From Chlorobiaceae bacterium (GTDB lineage: Bacteria > Bacteroidota > Chlorobiia > Chlorobiales > Chlorobiaceae): a stretch of DNA of 64,000 nt. The stretch is taken from contig JABDHK010000045.1 of assembly GCA_012972835.1 (NCBI GenBank), positions 1 to 64,000 of the forward strand. Direction: 5' to 3'. The notes under the pieces were generated by a model. It worked only from the letters and a program-made list of their open reading frames with translations, searched no databases and was not told where the DNA came from. This document shows positions 53,200 through 62,140 of the stretch, one piece after another. A program made the position numbers and the translations under genes. Numbering within the stretch: the stretch's first letter is position 1; each line of letters opens with the position of its first letter.

Positions 53200-54657
53200 T
53201 TACCGGGATTGCGAAACTCTTTTTTTAAACAAAGTCATATCGATACCTACAGTTACTAAAAGATTTACTAAAACCGACACAGAAATATACCAGGTCCATG
53301 CAAGTCCCAGAAATTTCAGGACGAATACAATGCCCATACTGGCAACCAGTCCGATGCCAAGAGATACTGGATTGAAAGTTCTTTTACTTTTTGATAACAG
53401 AAAGAGTCCCAGAAGTCCACCGTAAGTGAAGGATGCGATTTCAAGGCCGACCATAACAATAGCATTGTTGCCCGTGTCAAACAAGAGTGCAATAATAATC
53501 AGCAGGATTGCCCAGACAAGACTGATAAGCCTTGAAAAACCGAGCGAAGCCTTTCCGCCAAGCATGTCGTTCACCGTTGAGGAAGCAAGAGCGTTGATAG
53601 CTGAACTGTGTGTTGACATGGCTGCAGAAAGGACGCCGGCAATCAGCAATCCTTTTAATCCTGCAGGAAGATAGTGTACAATAAAAAAAGCAAATTCCCG
53701 GTCTTTTTGCATGGTGGCCCCGTGCATGAAGATTGAGATAAGTGAGCCTGCAAACAGAAAAACAGAAAACTGGAAAAAAACAAAAAATCCACTGCCAATC
53801 ATGGCTTTTCTGGCCAAACCAAGATCTTTGCAGCCGAGCACACGTTGCACCATCATGTAGTCAACCCCGTGCGATGAAAGAGAAAGGAGTGCTCCGCCGA
53901 TAAATGCACTGAAAAAAGAGAGAGGGTTGGTTAACAGATGAGTGTCGGTATTGATGATGTTGAGTTTTCCAGATCTTTCGAGCGATGCCATTATCTCAGG
54001 TATACTTTGATCCATGCTATGAAGCAGGAAAACAATAGAGAGAATTCCTCCGAGGAGGTAAAGAGCGAACTGAAAGCTTTCAAGCCATATCACGGTTTTG
54101 ATTCCTCCCGAAAGAGTGTAGACAAGGGTGACAATGCCGATGATCATGATTGAGAGTGGCAACGACCAACCGGTAACCACCTGCACGACTACACCGGCAG
54201 CTAGAAACCTGATGCCATCCCCAAGTGTTCTGGTGACAAGAAACACCAGGGCAGCTAATTTCTGCATACCTCTGCCGAACCGTATACCGATTACCTCATA
54301 GATAGTGCTCACACCATGTTTGAAATACATCGGCAAGAGGACGAAGCTCACCAGAATTCTGCCGATAATGTAACCCATTGCAAGTTGCAGGAAGCTCCAG
54401 TCGCCCCGGTATGCAAGACCGGGAATACTGACAAAGGTCAGTACCGAGGTTTCTGATGCGACAATGGAGAGCATCGAAATAATCCATGGCATATTGTGGC
54501 CGCCGTGGAAATAATCACCGGAATTTTTATTGCTTTTACCATGCCAGAGACCGAAAAGGGTATTGCCAATGAGAAAGAGAGTAATGATGGCAAGATCGAT
54601 GTTCTGCATAGTCTGTGAGAATTCAGGAGTGTTAAAAAAGGTATCAAGAGTGCTCAA
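53200..54657 (-). CDS. Sodium:solute symporter family protein
   Basis: 485 aa with about 13 transmembrane helices. SSS features include KNSGDYFHGGHNMPWIISMLSIVASETS near the N-terminus and GLLIAGVLSAAMSTHSSAINALASSTVNDM in the middle. It starts 33 bp after namZ, at the end of the AmgK-MurU-NamZ operon, so amino sugar or muropeptide uptake is a reasonable guess. Confidence 0.9.
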   Translation of the reverse strand: MSTLDTFFNTPEFSQTMQNIDLAIITLFLIGNTLFGLWHGKSNKNSGDYFHGGHNMPWIISMLSIVASETSVLTFVSIPGLAYRGDWSFLQLAMGYIIGRILVSFVLLPMYFKHGVSTIYEVIGIRFGRGMQKLAALVFLVTRTLGDGIRFLAAGVVVQVVTGWSLPLSIMIIGIVTLVYTLSGGIKTVIWLESFQFALYLLGGILSIVFLLHSMDQSIPEIMASLERSGKLNIINTDTHLLTNPLSFFSAFIGGALLSLSSHGVDYMMVQRVLGCKDLGLARKAMIGSGFFVFFQFSVFLFAGSLISIFMHGATMQKDREFAFFIVHYLPAGLKGLLIAGVLSAAMSTHSSAINALASSTVNDMLGGKASLGFSRLISLVWAILLIIIALLFDTGNNAIVMVGLEIASFTYGGLLGLFLLSKSKRTFNPVSLGIGLVASMGIVFVLKFLGLAWTWYISVSVLVNLLVTVGIDMTLFKKRVSQSR

Positions 54658-54690
54658 ACCTCAATGGTGAAAGCATCTCCTTTTTTTGGT

Positions 54691-55854
54691 TTAATCGTAC
54701 AAGTGAAAGCCTTGCTTGATTCCTGAAAATTCAGTTTCATCAATCTGCCATGAGGCAAGAATAGTGCTGGTATCAGAACCGCTCACTATTGCTGAGCGTA
54801 TATTACTGTTCCCGGCAAGGAGATCGAAGGCCGGAAGGTTATCGTTGAATTCATATACACCGTTGAGAAACTGAAGATGTTCCGGGTAGAGTTCTTGCAG
54901 TGCGGCAGTCATCGCAACTCCAGTGGCAAATGAATTGAATCGGGAGTGATCGGTAACCTGCAACCAGATGCCGCCGATAACTTCCCCGCAGAACTTATGA
55001 AATGTTGGTTTAAACCATACGGGACGGAAAAGAACTCCTTCGAGTCCATACTCACTACACCGTTCAGCAAGTTCACCGGGCTTGATGAACGGTGCTCCAG
55101 AAAGCTGAAATGGGGTTGTTGTGCCTCTCCCTTCCGAAACATTCAATCCCTCAAACAGGCACATACCCGGATAAACCTCGGCAGTAGCAAAGGTTGGCAT
55201 ATTGGGTGAGGGTGGAATCCATGGCAGGCCTGTTTCAGGGAAGAGCATGGAGCGGTTCCAGCCTTCCATTGTGATAACGCTCAGGTTACTATCGAGTTGT
55301 TTAAAGTCACGGTAGAGGTGGGCAAGCTCTCCTGCGGTCAATCCGTGGCGCACCGGTACCGGGAATATGCCTACAAAGGAGTGGAATGCTGCATCAAGCA
55401 GAGCTCCTTCGACAATGCTTCCACCCAGGGGATTCGGGCGATCAAGCACCATAATTTCTATGTCCATGCCGGAAACTGCCTCCATAAAGAGTGCCAGTGT
55501 GTTCACATAGGTATAATACCGTGAACCAACATCCTGAATATCGAACACTATGAGGTCAAGCTGGTCAAGCACTGCCTTGTCAGGCAGAAGTGAGTCAGCA
55601 CTGTCACCGTACATGCTTATCACTTCACAGTCAAGTTCCGGCTGGTAACGGACGGCAATCTGATCCTGTTCAGTCGCAAAAAGTCCATGTTCAGGCGAGA
55701 AAATTTTTCTGAGATGAAGCCCTCTCTCTTTCAGAACATTCCATGAGTATTTCAATTCAGGTGTTACAGAGGTCTGATTGACAATGAGCCCTATCTGCCT
55801 GTTACGAATACTGTTGGTATTTCTGAGCAGAATGTCAAGTCCTGTTGCTACCAT
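54691..55854 (-). CDS. namZ: NamZ-like exo-beta-N-acetylmuramidase (DUF1343)
   Basis: 387 aa matching DUF1343: GLIVNQTSVT, FSPEHGLFATEQDQI, DIQDVGSRYYTYVNTL, LDRPNPLGGSIVEGALLD and GLNVSEGRGTTTPFQLSGAPFI. Members cleave MurNAc from the non-reducing end of peptidoglycan strands. No clear signal peptide. Its start overlaps the preceding nucleotidyltransferase gene, and AmgK-like and MurU-like genes precede it, together fitting MurNAc salvage. Confidence 0.87.
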   Translation of the reverse strand: MVATGLDILLRNTNSIRNRQIGLIVNQTSVTPELKYSWNVLKERGLHLRKIFSPEHGLFATEQDQIAVRYQPELDCEVISMYGDSADSLLPDKAVLDQLDLIVFDIQDVGSRYYTYVNTLALFMEAVSGMDIEIMVLDRPNPLGGSIVEGALLDAAFHSFVGIFPVPVRHGLTAGELAHLYRDFKQLDSNLSVITMEGWNRSMLFPETGLPWIPPSPNMPTFATAEVYPGMCLFEGLNVSEGRGTTTPFQLSGAPFIKPGELAERCSEYGLEGVLFRPVWFKPTFHKFCGEVIGGIWLQVTDHSRFNSFATGVAMTAALQELYPEHLQFLNGVYEFNDNLPAFDLLAGNSNIRSAIVSGSDTSTILASWQIDETEFSGIKQGFHLYD

Positions 55855-56810
55855 GAGCTGATATTATTTTTTTTCGGAGTTTCCATCATTGTAGTGCTGT
55901 AAGGATCGACAACAGAATTGATAATAGTGCTTCCCGGCTTGATTGTAACCCCGGGCAGCAGCACTGAATTCATTATGGTAGAGTGTGCTCCTATGTGGCA
56001 TCCTTTCCCTATAACCGATCCGGTAATTTGCGTATCGTTATGGATTACAGCTTCCGGAGAGATTGAATGCGGATACATGCCAATTGTCAGTTCCATGTTG
56101 TTTGACATTGAGGTGATCACTGAGTTTGTATCAAGATTTGCATGCCAGTAGTTCTGCATGGTGCCGATATCCATCCATAATCCCTTGTGCAGGTAGTGGC
56201 TGAGGCCGCCGTTATCAATAAGCCCGGTAAATCCTGTAGTAACTATGCTTGAATACTCCTCTTGCAGAAACCGGAAGATCTTTGGACTGAGAACAGCTAT
56301 TCCGGTATAGATGTACGAAGAAACAAGTCCGGTATTGCGCTGGTTTCTGAAATCTTTGACAAGACCATTTTCGATCCCTATATGCCCTATTGTTTCGGCT
56401 TCCGGCGTTTTATAGAGAGCAAGGGTTCCAGGCCTGCCTGACTGTTGATGGTGTCGTATGAGTGACCTGAAATCAATATCCGTAATAATGTCGCTGTTGA
56501 CCAGCAGAAACTCCTTTGTTCCAAGAAGTTTCTCACATTTTTTCAGACCTCCGCCTGTGCCAAGAATAACAGGTTCTTCTGAAAACGTGACCGTCAGATC
56601 GGGTAGGTTACTGGATCCGATAAACTCTCTTATAGCATCGCCATGATGGTGAATGTTGCAGATAATCTCAGTGATTCCCGCCTGTTTCAATAAAAAAAAG
56701 ATATAGAAAAGACTGGGAATATTGAGAATCGGTATCAGAGGTTTCGGGATATGATCGGTTAAGGGGCGCAGGCGGCTGCCAAAGCCTGCTGCAAGGATAA
56801 ATGCTTTCAT
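55848..56810 (-). CDS. Nucleotidyltransferase, MurU-like with added beta-helix tail
   Basis: 320 aa. N-terminal ILAAGFGSRLRPLTDHIPKPL nucleotide-binding site and LVNSDIITDI metal site. From about residue 230 there are left-handed beta-helix repeats (AVIHNDTQITGSVIGKGCHIGAHS). MurU is about 220-240 aa without the tail, so this may also be a mannose-1-phosphate guanylyltransferase-like enzyme. The 4-bp overlap with the kinase and position before namZ favour MurNAc-1-P uridylyltransferase. Confidence 0.7.
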   Translation of the reverse strand: MKAFILAAGFGSRLRPLTDHIPKPLIPILNIPSLFYIFFLLKQAGITEIICNIHHHGDAIREFIGSSNLPDLTVTFSEEPVILGTGGGLKKCEKLLGTKEFLLVNSDIITDIDFRSLIRHHQQSGRPGTLALYKTPEAETIGHIGIENGLVKDFRNQRNTGLVSSYIYTGIAVLSPKIFRFLQEEYSSIVTTGFTGLIDNGGLSHYLHKGLWMDIGTMQNYWHANLDTNSVITSMSNNMELTIGMYPHSISPEAVIHNDTQITGSVIGKGCHIGAHSTIMNSVLLPGVTIKPGSTIINSVVDPYSTTMMETPKKNNISSW

Positions 56811-57811
56811 CTGGCGGTGTCTTCAAAAAGCGGCTGCAGGATTTGTCCAGCGGCTTTCAGCTCCTTTCTTGCATCGATATAATCGGGCAGATAGTTCAGT
56901 GTTGGAGCAATCGAGTGCTGAAATGTATTTTTTTTTAAAATTTTGGTCTGGTAACAGAAAGTTCCTACGGCCTTTATATTTCGTTGGAATGCCATAATAT
57001 CAAAATAAAAAAGATATTCATCAAAGCTCATTGCAGTCAGCTTGTTTTGGCAGAGAGCATTGTAGTGATAAGCCTTCAGCTCCTCGGTCAGAGCGGTATC
57101 AAGCTTGATATAGGAGTCACTTATCAGTGAAACTGCATCATATTGCGGCAAGCCCATGCGGGCATCCTGAAAATCAATAATTACCGGTTTATCACGGTGA
57201 ACCAGAATGTTGCGGCTATGAAAATCCCGGTGGTTCAGCACAAAGTGACGTGGTTTGACAAGGATCTCTGCAATAGTTTCAAATTCACGACGTAATCTCC
57301 CGGTTGAATGCTGGTCAAAGAGGGGAGAAAAGTAGTCAAGCAGCCCATGTTGAATAAAAAAATCAAATTCAAACATAAGTTTGTCATGATCAAAACTGAT
57401 GCTGAACGGAATTTTGCTGTTTTGTCCGCTTATAGCTTGAAACGTAACGAGGATATCGATGATCTCCCGATACCGGCCCGGAATAGTGTGCTGAAGTGAA
57501 GAACCGAAGAGGTCCTGCAGCAGCAGATCCCCGCAATCCTCAAGAAGCAGAAGGCCTTTTGCGGCATCAAAGGCAATTATTGTCGGAACAGGAATGGCAT
57601 GACGGGAGAGGAGGTTGTGCACTACCAGAAAAGGGTAGCTTTCGGGCGATGACCCTTCAAATATGGGATCGTAACAGGCAACGAAAGAGCCTTTGGCTCC
57701 TTTTACCCTGAAATATTGACGGCTCGAGGCATCACCCTCTATTTTTGTAATGGAAAGAGTATTGCCGCAATGAAGAGTGAATTGGTCAGCGATATTTTGT
57801 TTGATGAACAT
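56807..57811 (-). CDS. AmgK-like sugar kinase (aminoglycoside phosphotransferase fold)
   Basis: About 334 aa from ATG 57811 (MFIKQNIADQFTLHCG). A start at 57835 would overlap the terminator and lacks a site, while 57811 has GGAA upstream. Kinase motifs are GDASSRQYFRVKG, LLLEDCGDLLLQDL, HRDFHSRNILVH (catalytic) and IIDFQDARMGLPQYD (metal). AmgK phosphorylates MurNAc and GlcNAc at C1. First gene of the operon with MurU-like, NamZ and SSS genes. Confidence 0.78.
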   Translation of the reverse strand: MFIKQNIADQFTLHCGNTLSITKIEGDASSRQYFRVKGAKGSFVACYDPIFEGSSPESYPFLVVHNLLSRHAIPVPTIIAFDAAKGLLLLEDCGDLLLQDLFGSSLQHTIPGRYREIIDILVTFQAISGQNSKIPFSISFDHDKLMFEFDFFIQHGLLDYFSPLFDQHSTGRLRREFETIAEILVKPRHFVLNHRDFHSRNILVHRDKPVIIDFQDARMGLPQYDAVSLISDSYIKLDTALTEELKAYHYNALCQNKLTAMSFDEYLFYFDIMAFQRNIKAVGTFCYQTKILKKNTFQHSIAPTLNYLPDYIDARKELKAAGQILQPLFEDTAR

Positions 57812-57833
57812 TGAAGATTCCGTTATGGAAAGC

Positions 57834-57877
57834 AAAAAAAAAGCGCCCTATACTTAGAGTATAAGGCGCTTTTTTTA
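57834..57877 (-). terminator. Intrinsic terminator between csmB and the amgK operon
   Basis: A-run, GCGCC, mismatch, TATACT, 3-nt loop, complement and T-run, with strong symmetry on both strands. It lies 16 bp after the csmB stop and immediately before amgK, so it ends the highly expressed csmB transcript. Confidence 0.93.
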
Positions 57878-57892
57878 AAAAAGAAGCAGCTC

Positions 57893-58117
57893 TTACTTTT
57901 TAGGAGCAATAGCTGATGAAACGCTCTGCAGAACCTGGGTAAAGGCATTTAAAAGGTTTCCTGCAAGATCGGTGACTGTTTTTCCAACAGGTTCAATAAG
58001 CGATGTTGCTGTTTTGATTCCGCTGGTGAGCAAATCGACCTGTGACTGGGCCAGTTTGCCTACGGTTTCAACAAGATTGCTGATGGCGCCTGATACATCA
58101 TTTGTTCCGTTTGACAT
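57893..58117 (-). CDS. csmB: Chlorosome envelope protein, CsmB family
   Basis: 74 aa, starting MSNGTNDVSGAISNLVETV and ending VSSAIAPKK. Two amphipathic helices separated by a short turn are rich in Ala, Thr, Val and Leu. The N-terminus, length and C-terminal APKK match CsmB/CsmF chlorosome envelope proteins of green sulfur bacteria, which sit in the lipid monolayer of the antenna. Monocistronic, with a terminator close behind. Assignment to CsmB and not CsmF is by memory of family features. Confidence 0.82.
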   Translation of the reverse strand: MSNGTNDVSGAISNLVETVGKLAQSQVDLLTSGIKTATSLIEPVGKTVTDLAGNLLNAFTQVLQSVSSAIAPKK

Positions 58118-58589
58118 AGTTGTTATTGTTTTAAGGTTTAAAGGAAAGTGTTTTTGGTAAAAATTGATCCCGGTGTATGTTACCGTTTTTATAATAATTT
58201 AAAACATTTTCATGTGCAGAGCAAATAGAAAAGTATTTATGCAAGACTTTCAGTTCACTTATGCATTGATGGCAGGATATCAAGTTGGCAGAAGAATAGG
58301 TGGTAGGATTTTTTCAAATTCTATCGCTTGGGGAGCTCTTTTCTCAGTGTTGGTTTTCCGTGAACCTAATTGTTTTCTCTGCCACACCGATGAAACCGGT
58401 AGGCATAAATGTGCAATTTCTTCAATTGAACGGTGTAATGTGTATTAAAAGCGCTTTTTTTAGCCAGAGGCCCTTCCTATTGAGCTGTTTTATGTAATAT
58501 ATTTCCATAAAGAGGTGGCTGAGTTATTTTGCCACTGTAGGTGATGCAGCCAAGCTGTTAATTTCAATGCAACCTTGATCACTTAATCA
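58118..58589. other. Noncoding region between csmB and the flavodoxin gene
   Basis: 472 bp with divergent promoters expected. A 78-codon plus-strand frame (58212-58448) is present but looks spurious. No clear hairpin or binding site found. Confidence 0.4.
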
Positions 58590-59216
58590 ATGAAAGCTGT
58601 TATACTATATGATAGCAGGAAGCAGGGCGGTTCCACAGAAGCTCTTATCGATGCTGTCGGGTTGAAGCTGGCGGAATCCGGGGTATATGTGGAAAAGGCA
58701 AAATGTAAAGCTTTGGCAGATTACAGTTTTATCAGGGATTTTGATCTTGTTATTCTTGGTGCGCCGGTCTACTATTTTATTGTTTCCTCACAGCTCCTGG
58801 GGGCCTTGAACTATGGTAATCTGAAAGCCAATCTGAAAAGAAAAAAAGTAGCCTTGTTTCTGACATGCGGAAGTCCTGAATCCATGGCAAACGTTCTTTA
58901 TCTTCCGCAGTTGAAAATTCATTTGGTCAGTAACAAAATTCTTGTAGAAAAAATATTTCCCCCTGATGTTCTTTCAGAGAGAGATGTAATAGATTCGTTT
59001 GTCGATGATGTTCTTCATGAGTATAATAGAATAACAAAACCCAGGGTTCTGTCAGCGAAATGGACCGAAGAGTCCCAGGAGTGGCTTCAGACTATCCCCT
59101 CTTTTCTGCAGGGAAAATTCAGAACGATGGCTGAAGAGTATGCTGATAATATGGGGTATAGTGAAATTACTCTTGAAATGCTTGAGCTGGCCAGGGATGA
59201 AATGGGCGGCACATAA
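58590..59216 (+). CDS. Flavodoxin-like protein with C-terminal PCP_red-type domain
   Basis: 208 aa. The N-terminal part fits a flavodoxin fold: LYDSRKQGGSTEALIDAV (phosphate loop region) and VILGAPVYYFIVSSQLLGAL. The last ~40 residues (FLQGKFRTMAEEYADNMG, then SEITLEMLELA) resemble the PCP_red domain known from the C-terminus of the light-independent protochlorophyllide reductase subunit BchB. This points to bacteriochlorophyll or photosynthetic redox chemistry, consistent with csmB next door. Catalytic role unknown. Confidence 0.65.
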   Translation: MKAVILYDSRKQGGSTEALIDAVGLKLAESGVYVEKAKCKALADYSFIRDFDLVILGAPVYYFIVSSQLLGALNYGNLKANLKRKKVALFLTCGSPESMANVLYLPQLKIHLVSNKILVEKIFPPDVLSERDVIDSFVDDVLHEYNRITKPRVLSAKWTEESQEWLQTIPSFLQGKFRTMAEEYADNMGYSEITLEMLELARDEMGGT

Positions 59217-59316
59217 ATTTAATAATGGTATCCTGTTGTTGTAGAGGCGCGGACAGAGTATTATGATGAGCAGCGGAGAAGCTGAAATTATTTAAATGTA
59301 AAATGCAGAGAAGTTT

Positions 59317-59682
59317 ATGGCAAACGAAGAAAAAAAAGGTGGGTTTTTTGCGGGATTCAGAAAAAGCAAGGTATCTGGCAATGAAGGTTCGAGTTTAAAG
59401 GCTTCTGTGCCTCCATCGAGTCAAGGGCAGAATCGCAACGCAGCACCTGAAAACAAACCATCTTCACCAGGTATAGTGCAGCCTAAACCAGTTGTGGTTC
59501 CGAAGGCTGTTTCTGCTCCAGCAGTTTCAGAGCCGGTTATTGATACCTTTACAAGTTTCAATTTTTTATGCAGCACTCTGATTGATATTGGCGCTTCGCA
59601 GTTGAAGGTTGTTGATATGACCCTGACCATGCTTTCCAGCTCAATTGCTAAAATTGCAGAAGGGTTGAAGAAGAAAGGATAA
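59317..59682 (+). CDS. Probable chlorosome-associated protein (CsmC/CsmH-like)
   Basis: 121 aa. Basic N-terminus with KKGGFFAGFRKSK, a Pro/Ser/Ala/Val-rich linker (residues 25-75), then an amphipathic segment STLIDIGASQLKVVDMTLTM with a Lys-rich end. The helical tail resembles chlorosome B-type proteins, and linker-plus-tail layout recalls CsmH or CsmC, but I cannot confirm which. Neighbours csmB and DUF1997 support a chlorosome context. Moderately uncertain. Confidence 0.5.
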   Translation: MANEEKKGGFFAGFRKSKVSGNEGSSLKASVPPSSQGQNRNAAPENKPSSPGIVQPKPVVVPKAVSAPAVSEPVIDTFTSFNFLCSTLIDIGASQLKVVDMTLTMLSSSIAKIAEGLKKKG

Positions 59683-59764
59683 ACAAGGAAACAGGAACTC
59701 TAAGTAGATCACAGACGTTAAGAAATCCACAGCTTATTAGTGGACTATAATTTTTTTGTAAATC

Positions 59765-60397
59765 ATGGAAGTTGTTGGTAAAAGTAATGCGCACATTGTT
59801 CTTGACTCATGCCTGCATGAATCGAGCATATATTTTTCGAATCACGAAAAACTGATCAAGTGTAATCCGTACTGCAGTAACGTGAAGTATCTTATGGATC
59901 TGGATATTTTTCAGTGGGTTTTTCAGGTGGATGATCCCCGAAATCATCCAATCACTGCAGTTTTTTTTGTTCGTCAACAGGAAGAGAGTTTTACTCTTGA
60001 TGATGTTGATGATACTTACAGCAAGAAGTTTGTTGCCAAGGTAAAAAACAGAGAGCACTTCAATGGTAAAGGCAAACGGATCCGGTGGCATCCTGTTCAT
60101 GACCATCCTGAATTTGAAGCACCCTCTCCCCACACCTTTGTAGGGAAAGCAAGCTCCGAGATCTGTCTTCTTCATCACAAAGATGACCGTACTTCTGTCT
60201 ATTTCGACACTGACATTTCTTTGGATTTTGACCTTACCTTTCCTTTGAATCTTATGCCGGAAGGCATTCTCAGGTTTATGACTGAGGCGGTCATGTCGCA
60301 GATCATGCAACAGGCAACTGAAAGCATGCTCTGCCAGGTTAAGTCAGATATATGCTGCTCTGCTGCAGAAGTGGCCATTAGTAGCGGAGGGAAATAG
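59765..60397 (+). CDS. DUF1997-like protein
   Basis: 210 aa. Central NVKYLMDLDIFQWVFQVD, a polar middle (RIRWHPVHDHPEFEAPSPH), and SLDFDLTFPLNLMPEGILRFMTEAVMSQIMQQA. This pattern fits DUF1997, a family in cyanobacteria, plants and green sulfur bacteria that may bind pigment or lipid through a START-like fold. It has no signal peptide. Function unknown. Confidence 0.65.
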   Translation: MEVVGKSNAHIVLDSCLHESSIYFSNHEKLIKCNPYCSNVKYLMDLDIFQWVFQVDDPRNHPITAVFFVRQQEESFTLDDVDDTYSKKFVAKVKNREHFNGKGKRIRWHPVHDHPEFEAPSPHTFVGKASSEICLLHHKDDRTSVYFDTDISLDFDLTFPLNLMPEGILRFMTEAVMSQIMQQATESMLCQVKSDICCSAAEVAISSGGK

Positions 60398-60477
60398 CTC
60401 TCCGCTTCTAATATTATCACTGATAATGTTTCATGCAGCAAAAAACTGTTTGTTCGGTATCATTTTTTTAATATTAT

Positions 60478-60496
60478 TATACCCTTACGGGGTATA
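60478..60496. promoter_or_regulatory. CsoR-type operator
   Basis: TATACCC-TTACG-GGGTATA inverted repeat, 30 bp before the repressor gene. It matches the ACCC/GGGT pattern bound by CsoR-family repressors, so the operon is probably self-regulated. Confidence 0.75.
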
Positions 60497-60525
60497 GGTA
60501 TTTTTTCACTTTTATTGCTACGATT

Positions 60526-60777
60526 ATGGTTTCATCTGTTGATTCTATGAAAGATGTGATTCTCAGGCTGAAAAGGGTTGCCGGTCAGGTTGAGGGATTG
60601 GTCAGGATGATTGAGAGGGAGGAGGAGTGTGCCCAGATCATTACGCAGTTCCAGGCGGCAAAGGCGGCTCTTGATAATACCTTTTCGCTTGTGCTCCAGC
60701 GCAACCTCAAGGAGTGTATGAGCCATGACGATTCGAAAAGTGTAGAAAAGATTTTAAAACTCATTTCCAAACAGTAG
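60526..60777 (+). CDS. CsoR/RcnR/CstR family repressor
   Basis: 83 aa all-helical regulator: VILRLKRVAGQVEGLVRMIE (helix 1), ECAQIITQFQAAKAAL and FSLVLQRNLKECM. Metal or thiol ligand positions are Cys35, Asn60 and Cys64, so the copper-binding His of classical CsoR is replaced. CstR persulfide sensors also use two cysteines, so persulfide or sulfite sensing is possible. First gene of an operon with TolC, adaptor and RND genes. Confidence 0.85.
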   Translation: MVSSVDSMKDVILRLKRVAGQVEGLVRMIEREEECAQIITQFQAAKAALDNTFSLVLQRNLKECMSHDDSKSVEKILKLISKQ

Positions 60778-60783
60778 AACACT

Positions 60784-62109
60784 ATGAAGGTATATAAGGC
60801 CTTGATTGGCTTTTGTGTTGCGGGTGCCTTGACATCCCCGCTTCAGGCTAAAGCCGGTGATACATCGGTGAGGCTCTCTCTAACCGATGCCATCATGATG
60901 GCCCGTCAAAACAACTATACCATTAAGGCTGCCCGGAGCAGGATCGATCAGGCTGAGGCAAGGGTGGTTCAGACCCGTCAGTCGTCGTTGCCGAAAGTCA
61001 CCTTGTCGGAGACTCTTATGGTGACCAACGATCCGGGTGCAGCGCTTGTGTTCAAACTGCAGCAGAGCTCTATACAGGCTATCGATTTCATGCCTGACAA
61101 GCTGAATAATCCCAATGTCATCAACGATTTCAATACCTCTCTTCAGGTTATGCAGCCACTGTACAACGCAGATGCCGCAATAGGCCGGAGCATTGCGTTA
61201 ACCGCAAAAAAAATCGAAGAGCATATGGCAGTCAGGACTGAGGAGAACATAGGTTTTCAGGTCAGCAAAGTTTATTACGGGCTTATTCTTGCCCGAAAAA
61301 ATATTGAGGCGGTTGATCAATCAATAAAAACCATGCAGGGGCACAGCAATGAGGCTGCGAAAGCCTATAGTGCCGGGTTGATGACCAAATCCGACAAGCT
61401 TTCAACAGAGGTCAGGCTTGCTGAACTGCAAGAGCAGAAACTTATGCTGCATGATGCGATAAAAGATGCGACCGACGCGCTTAGAGTAATGTTGCACCTC
61501 GACTCTGCGGTAACTATTGTGCCAACCGGAGAGCTTGTGGTTGATGGAGTACTACCGGTTGTGGATGCCAAGGTCGTGCCAGAAAACAGGGCCGATCTCA
61601 AGGCTCTCGAAACAGGTAGCCAGATTGCCGTTTTTCAAGCAGATATGGCCCGTGCCTCCCGGCTTCCCCGTTTAAACGCCTTTCTCCAGACCAATCTGCA
61701 CAGTGACAATATTTTCAGCGGAGGTTCAAGTTGGGCGCTCGGTTTGAATATGCAATGGAATGTTTTCGATGGCATGGCTTCTGCTGGCCGTATTCAGGAG
61801 GCCAAAGCACAGGAGCGCGAAGCGATGTACAACTATGAAGCGGCAAGGAGCAACAGCGTTGCTGAAGTGGAGAAATCGCTTAGATCGATGAAAACTGCCA
61901 AGGCAAGAATCGCCGTTGCCGAGAAATCACTGGAGGAGGGCAAGGTCAGTCTTGAGTATATCGGAGCGCAATACAAGACCGGAATGGCCATGACCTTTGA
62001 ACTCTTGATGAGGGAGCAGGCCTATACCTATGCAAAAATGAGGCTGAACCAGGCAAAATATGATTACTGCGTGGCAAAAAGTGAGCTTGCATACAACAGG
62101 GGAAACTGA
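60784..62109 (+). CDS. tolC: TolC-family outer-membrane efflux protein
   Basis: 441 aa. Signal peptide (LIGFCVAGALTSPLQAKAG), then two OEP repeats: LTDAIMMARQNNYTIKAARSR and DFNTSLQVMQPLYN in the first, LGLNMQWNVFDGMASAGRIQE and EVEKSLRSMKTAKARI in the second. Forms the trimeric outer-membrane channel for the RND pump. Starts 6 bp after the repressor gene. Confidence 0.9.
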   Translation: MKVYKALIGFCVAGALTSPLQAKAGDTSVRLSLTDAIMMARQNNYTIKAARSRIDQAEARVVQTRQSSLPKVTLSETLMVTNDPGAALVFKLQQSSIQAIDFMPDKLNNPNVINDFNTSLQVMQPLYNADAAIGRSIALTAKKIEEHMAVRTEENIGFQVSKVYYGLILARKNIEAVDQSIKTMQGHSNEAAKAYSAGLMTKSDKLSTEVRLAELQEQKLMLHDAIKDATDALRVMLHLDSAVTIVPTGELVVDGVLPVVDAKVVPENRADLKALETGSQIAVFQADMARASRLPRLNAFLQTNLHSDNIFSGGSSWALGLNMQWNVFDGMASAGRIQEAKAQEREAMYNYEAARSNSVAEVEKSLRSMKTAKARIAVAEKSLEEGKVSLEYIGAQYKTGMAMTFELLMREQAYTYAKMRLNQAKYDYCVAKSELAYNRGN

Positions 62110-62140
62110 GAGGCTTTCATAACTGAAGTGAAACAACGCA

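Noticed and set aside
58212-58448. 78-codon frame between csmB and the flavodoxin gene
   Set aside because: Irregular composition and no homology I can recognise; likely by chance.
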